From an uncultured Clostridia bacterium (GTDB lineage Bacteria > Bacillota > Clostridia > Christensenellales > Borkfalkiaceae), in NCBI GenBank assembly GCA_944369635.1, contig CALVXL010000011.1, positions 1 through 8,124 of the forward strand: a DNA stretch of 8,124 nt, written 5' to 3'. Shown piece by piece: positions 5,814 through 8,124 of this stretch. The notes under the pieces were generated by a model. The model saw only the letters and a list, made by a program, of their open reading frames with translations. It had not been told where the DNA came from and made no database searches. A program made the translations under genes and the position numbers. How positions within the stretch are numbered: the stretch's first letter is position 1; every line of letters starts with the position of its first letter.

Positions 5814-6815
5814 ATGAAAAACAGCAGTATTTTGACTTATCAGGGAACGAACGAGGAATTGTTCGTAAAATTGAGTACCGACGGGCTCGATCCCGACGCG
5901 CGCGTGATCGTTCCCGAAACGCACAACGCAATTCTGCTCAAGGACGGGCAGATGATGGATACGCTCAACAGCGGAAGCCACAATATTTTCGATCCCAAGA
6001 GCAAAAAGACGCAAGGTATTTTCGTGGAAGTGATTTTCATGTCCAAAACGGCAAAGCTCAAAGTCAACTGGGGCACGAAAACGCAGTTTTCTTTCCGCGA
6101 TACGGAAACGGACGTCCCCATCAAAGTGGGCGCTCACGGCGAATTCGAAGTGCAGATCTGCAATCCGCGCAAAGCGTATCTCGAATTGATCGGGGCGGAA
6201 AAGCAGTTCAGTCTGGATAAGCTGAAGGAACGTCTCGCCATGCGCATGATGAGTAAAGTGGAACCCGCTATCGCCCGCGCGATGCGTGAAAAAAGCCTTA
6301 CATACGACCGCATGAGCGAACACAAGGATGAAATCGCGCAGTCGGTTTTGCCGGAGCTTTCGAAGATGTTCGAAGAAGATTACGGCCTGAAGATGTTCTC
6401 GTTCACGCTGGCGAGTGTGTTGATTGCCGACGAATATATCCGCGCGATCGAAGAGGCGAAACGCGAACAGAAGGCAAAGGCCGCGGAAGAAGCCGCAAAA
6501 CGCAGGGAAGAAGAAGTCGCCGCCGCGCAGGACGAGAAGAACTGGGAACGGGAAAAATTCTTGCGCGAGCTGGAAAAGAACGACTACGAAAAATATCTGG
6601 AAGTCTGCAAAGTCATCGGCTGGGAGCCGCGCGGCGGAGCCAAAGCCGCGGCGGGAAGGTTCTGCCCGAACTGCGGACATTCTTATGAGGCGGGCGATAA
6701 GTTCTGCCCCGGTTGCGGCAAACAGGTGGGCAATACGGTAAAAATTTGCCCCTCCTGCAAAAAGGAAAATTCCGCAACGGCCAACTTCTGCAGCGGTTGC
6801 GGCGCAAAGCTTTAA
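5814..6815 (+). CDS. YdjI-like SPFH protein with two C-terminal zinc ribbons
   Basis: A 333-residue protein of the cytosolic SPFH group typified by Bacillus subtilis YdjI (also annotated as virion core protein-like). Residues about 20-205 form the SPFH domain. A charged Glu/Lys/Ala-rich helix (about 206-265) suits coiled-coil oligomerisation. The tail carries two zinc ribbons: C284/C287 with C298/C301, and C312/C315 with C326/C329. There is no signal peptide or transmembrane helix, so membrane contact would be peripheral or through a partner. In B. subtilis, YdjI works with YdjG and YdjH to bring PspA to the membrane; a similar organiser role is inferred here. I chose the ATG at 5814 because GGAGGAG ends 8 nt before it; a TTG ten codons earlier lacks such a site. 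First gene of a plus-strand operon behind a very strong promoter. Length agrees with YdjI. Confidence 0.9.
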   Translation: MKNSSILTYQGTNEELFVKLSTDGLDPDARVIVPETHNAILLKDGQMMDTLNSGSHNIFDPKSKKTQGIFVEVIFMSKTAKLKVNWGTKTQFSFRDTETDVPIKVGAHGEFEVQICNPRKAYLELIGAEKQFSLDKLKERLAMRMMSKVEPAIARAMREKSLTYDRMSEHKDEIAQSVLPELSKMFEEDYGLKMFSFTLASVLIADEYIRAIEEAKREQKAKAAEEAAKRREEEVAAAQDEKNWEREKFLRELEKNDYEKYLEVCKVIGWEPRGGAKAAAGRFCPNCGHSYEAGDKFCPGCGKQVGNTVKICPSCKKENSATANFCSGCGAKL

Positions 6816-6891
6816 GATCTCCGCGAGGTGCGCGGTAAATAAACAAGTTAAAACGAAATCTGTCATAAAATAAAAAAGGAGATTTGAAATT
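6816..6891 (+). other. Intercistronic spacer with a small stem-loop
   Basis: The 76-bp gap between the SPFH gene and the next gene has a 5-bp stem CCGCG-aggtg-CGCGG at 6821-6835. It is followed by TAAATAAAC rather than a U-tract, so it is unlikely to terminate transcription. The rest is A-rich and leads into the ribosome site of the next gene. No convincing internal promoter is seen. Confidence 0.45.
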
Positions 6892-7305
6892 ATGCCTGTA
6901 TATGTATATGTAATTATCGGTGCGGCGGCGGGTGCGGTCATCGGGTTGATCGTCTCTTTGCTTAAAAAGTCGGGGAAGGGAAAAAAGAGCGAGCGCGATT
7001 TGTTGCTGGAAAGCCGTCAGCTCATCGGCGACAACGCGCAGTCCGTGGAAGTGCTTCTGGTGCTCGCTTCGGGCAAGGAAGGAATGACAAAAGAACTCAA
7101 AGATCTGCAGGAAAAGCTGAAATATCTTTCGCCGTCCGCCGACGAACGCGTAAAAGCGCTCGATATGAAGATCAAGGACGCGCTCGGCGATATCAAAATT
7201 GAGCTGACCAAGAGCAAGGGTAGCGAAGATTGCGGCAAGGCGGATAAATTCATGCAGGAAATCCAGGTACATATTGCAGAACGCAGCGTATTTACTTCGA
7301 GATAA
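6892..7305 (+). CDS. Small N-terminally membrane-anchored helical protein, unknown family
   Basis: A 137-residue protein I do not recognise. Residues about 5-24 are one hydrophobic helix with small-residue spacing (GAAAGAVIG) that could favour helix packing. A cluster of lysines follows (KKSGKGKK, 25-32), which by the positive-inside rule puts the remainder in the cytosol. The rest (33-133) is predicted to be mostly amphipathic helices, with a conspicuous Leu/Val patch at 52-60 and a single Cys at 114. The start has AAGGAG 10 nt upstream. It lies between an SPFH gene and a coiled-coil protein gene and is probably co-transcribed with both. A membrane anchor for the soluble SPFH or coiled-coil partner is my inference. 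The stop codon overlaps the Shine-Dalgarno of the next gene, which favours coupled translation. Confidence 0.82.
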   Translation: MPVYVYVIIGAAAGAVIGLIVSLLKKSGKGKKSERDLLLESRQLIGDNAQSVEVLLVLASGKEGMTKELKDLQEKLKYLSPSADERVKALDMKIKDALGDIKIELTKSKGSEDCGKADKFMQEIQVHIAERSVFTSR

Positions 7306-7318
7306 GGAGAAAAGGCAT

Positions 7319-7915
7319 ATGTGGCCGTTCAAGAGCAGGTACGATAAATTGAAGCGCGAAGAGGTTGTGGACGCGATCTGCACGCTGGAAAAGCAGGAAG
7401 CGGATATCGAAAGCGGCATCGTGGAGCGCGCAAAGCAGATCGAAACGCTTATGGAAAAGGGTAAGCAGGAGAAATCCCGCGAAATAAAACTCTTCTACGC
7501 GAAGAAGATCACCGACTTAAAGGAAGAAAATCAGGCGGACGTCAAGCGCGGAATGTACCTTTTATATAACGTAAAGCTGATGCGCAAACTTAAAGCCGCT
7601 ATAGACGATAATACCTTTTTCGCCAACACGGGGAAAGTGTCTCTCGGCAATCTTCTGGCGGACCAAAGGGGGCTTGCGGTATTTCTGAATAAGGCGTTGA
7701 ATACGAAAGTACAGGGCGAAAACGTACTTACCGCGGCGGACGATACCTGGATGGAAGTGCAGAGCGGATATGTGGAAAACGAGCGGATTTACGGCGTCGG
7801 CAATCACGACGACGAGCTTTTGGCTATGTTCGAAACGGAAAAACAGCTTGACGACGAACGCGATATGTCTGCGGGCGGAGAAACCGTCGCTGCGAAAGAC
7901 ACGTTGGATTCATAA
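7319..7915 (+). CDS. Coiled-coil protein, possible PspA/ESCRT-III (Snf7)-like
   Basis: A 198-residue, highly charged and mainly helical protein without signal peptide or membrane helix. The N-terminus (MWPFKSRYDK) is short, aromatic and basic, as in proteins that insert an amphipathic end into membranes. Residues about 13-48 and 52-98 read as two long helices joined near G48, a basic hairpin like helices 1 and 2 of PspA/Snf7 proteins, followed by shorter segments (about 105-130) and an acidic tail with a final helix (D164-D182, DELLAMFETEKQLDD). In ESCRT-III proteins a C-terminal helix recruits an ATPase; whether this one does so is unknown. I chose the ATG at 7319, with AAGGAG 9 nt upstream overlapping the previous stop; an ATG fifteen codons earlier lies inside the upstream gene. 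The family call rests on pattern and on the SPFH context; an unrelated coiled-coil protein remains possible. Confidence 0.8.
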   Translation: MWPFKSRYDKLKREEVVDAICTLEKQEADIESGIVERAKQIETLMEKGKQEKSREIKLFYAKKITDLKEENQADVKRGMYLLYNVKLMRKLKAAIDDNTFFANTGKVSLGNLLADQRGLAVFLNKALNTKVQGENVLTAADDTWMEVQSGYVENERIYGVGNHDDELLAMFETEKQLDDERDMSAGGETVAAKDTLDS

Positions 7916-7922
7916 TCGGCTT

Positions 7923-7952
7923 GCGGCGCGCGCGGAACTCCGCGCGCGCCGC
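7923..7952 (+). other. GC-only 13-bp hairpin between operon genes
   Basis: GCGGCGCGCGCGG (7923-7935) and its exact complement (7940-7952) flank a 4-nt loop (AACT), starting 7 nt after a stop codon. The following bases are GTGATTTTGT, so the U-run is short and displaced by four bases. It may be a partial terminator or attenuator that lowers expression of the next gene, or an mRNA-end stabiliser for the genes upstream. Confidence 0.7.
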
Positions 7953-7981
7953 GTGATTTTGTAAAAACAAAGGGGACATAT

Positions 7982-8124
7982 ATGGAGAAGCATCTGCTGA
8001 CCTGCGAAACGTGCGGGGGCGTATTGAATTACGCGGCGGACGGAAAAAGCGCGGTCTGTCCGTTTTGCGGGAACGAGTATTATTTTAAGGAAGAAAAGAG
8101 CGAAGCGCTTGTGCTGGCGCTTAA
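7982..8124 (+). CDS. Zinc-ribbon protein, N-terminal part, cut by window end
   Basis: Only the first 47 codons are inside the window. They encode a zinc ribbon with C8/C11 and C26/C29 (CETCG, then CPFCG), separated by 14 residues, and then the start of a charged segment. The ATG at 7982 has AAGGGG 6 nt upstream. It lies 66 bp after the coiled-coil gene, beyond the GC hairpin, and on the same strand. In B. subtilis the YdjI neighbour YdjG also bears zinc ribbons, so a comparable role is possible. Without the rest of the gene the family cannot be named. Confidence 0.8.
   Translation, partial: MEKHLLTCETCGGVLNYAADGKSAVCPFCGNEYYFKEEKSEALVLAL

Noticed and set aside
5808..6941. A 377-codon open frame on the minus strand opposite the SPFH gene
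   Set aside because: It mirrors the SPFH gene, has a Phe/Arg/His-heavy composition, and has no family signature; the plus-strand gene has clear domains and a ribosome site.
6613..7419. A 268-codon minus-strand frame across the SPFH end and the small membrane protein
   Set aside because: It spans two plus-strand genes and their spacer, with no ribosome-site logic or recognisable domain.

Overview
The window suggests an anaerobic, low-to-medium-GC Firmicute, probably in the Clostridia. The support is a flavo-diiron protein typical of anaerobes, a MarR-controlled drug-export type ABC operon, strong AGGAG-type ribosome binding sites, near-consensus sigma-A promoters, and a cytosolic YdjI-type SPFH gene. 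I cannot place it more finely. Coding DNA is rich in GCG and CGC codons, while the long intergenic region at about 5304-5813 is strikingly AT-rich.

The left part (1 to 5303) is all on the minus strand and holds two transcription units. The upstream unit starts at a perfect-consensus promoter (TTGACA, 17 bp, TATAAT) whose -35 box lies inside a perfect palindrome, a likely autorepression operator. It reads marR, then two tandem paralogous ABC ATPases, then one six-helix ABC-2 permease, and ends at a strong intrinsic terminator (about 2064-2104). The genes are tightly packed, with an 11-bp gap, an ATGA overlap and a 23-bp overlap. This looks like a self-regulated export system for an antimicrobial or lipophilic compound. 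The second unit begins at an extended -10 promoter that overlaps the terminator's U-tract. It encodes an FprA-type flavo-diiron oxygen or NO reductase, translationally coupled by ATGA to a TPR protein with CxxC pairs at both ends.

The right part (5658 to the window end) is on the plus strand. It starts at another perfect-consensus, extended -10 promoter, followed by a leader of about 120 nt with a perfect 16-bp hairpin. Four genes follow: a cytosolic SPFH protein of the YdjI kind with two C-terminal zinc ribbons; a small N-terminally membrane-anchored helical protein; a 198-residue coiled-coil protein whose layout recalls PspA/ESCRT-III (Snf7) proteins; and the start of a zinc-ribbon protein cut by the window end. 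I read this as a variant membrane-stress or membrane-remodelling locus, comparable in logic to Bacillus subtilis ydjFGHI (PspA plus YdjG, YdjH and YdjI). Here the PspA position may be held by a divergent ESCRT-III-like protein. This is the most interesting part of the window. The assignment of the 198-residue protein is an inference from pattern, not from a search.
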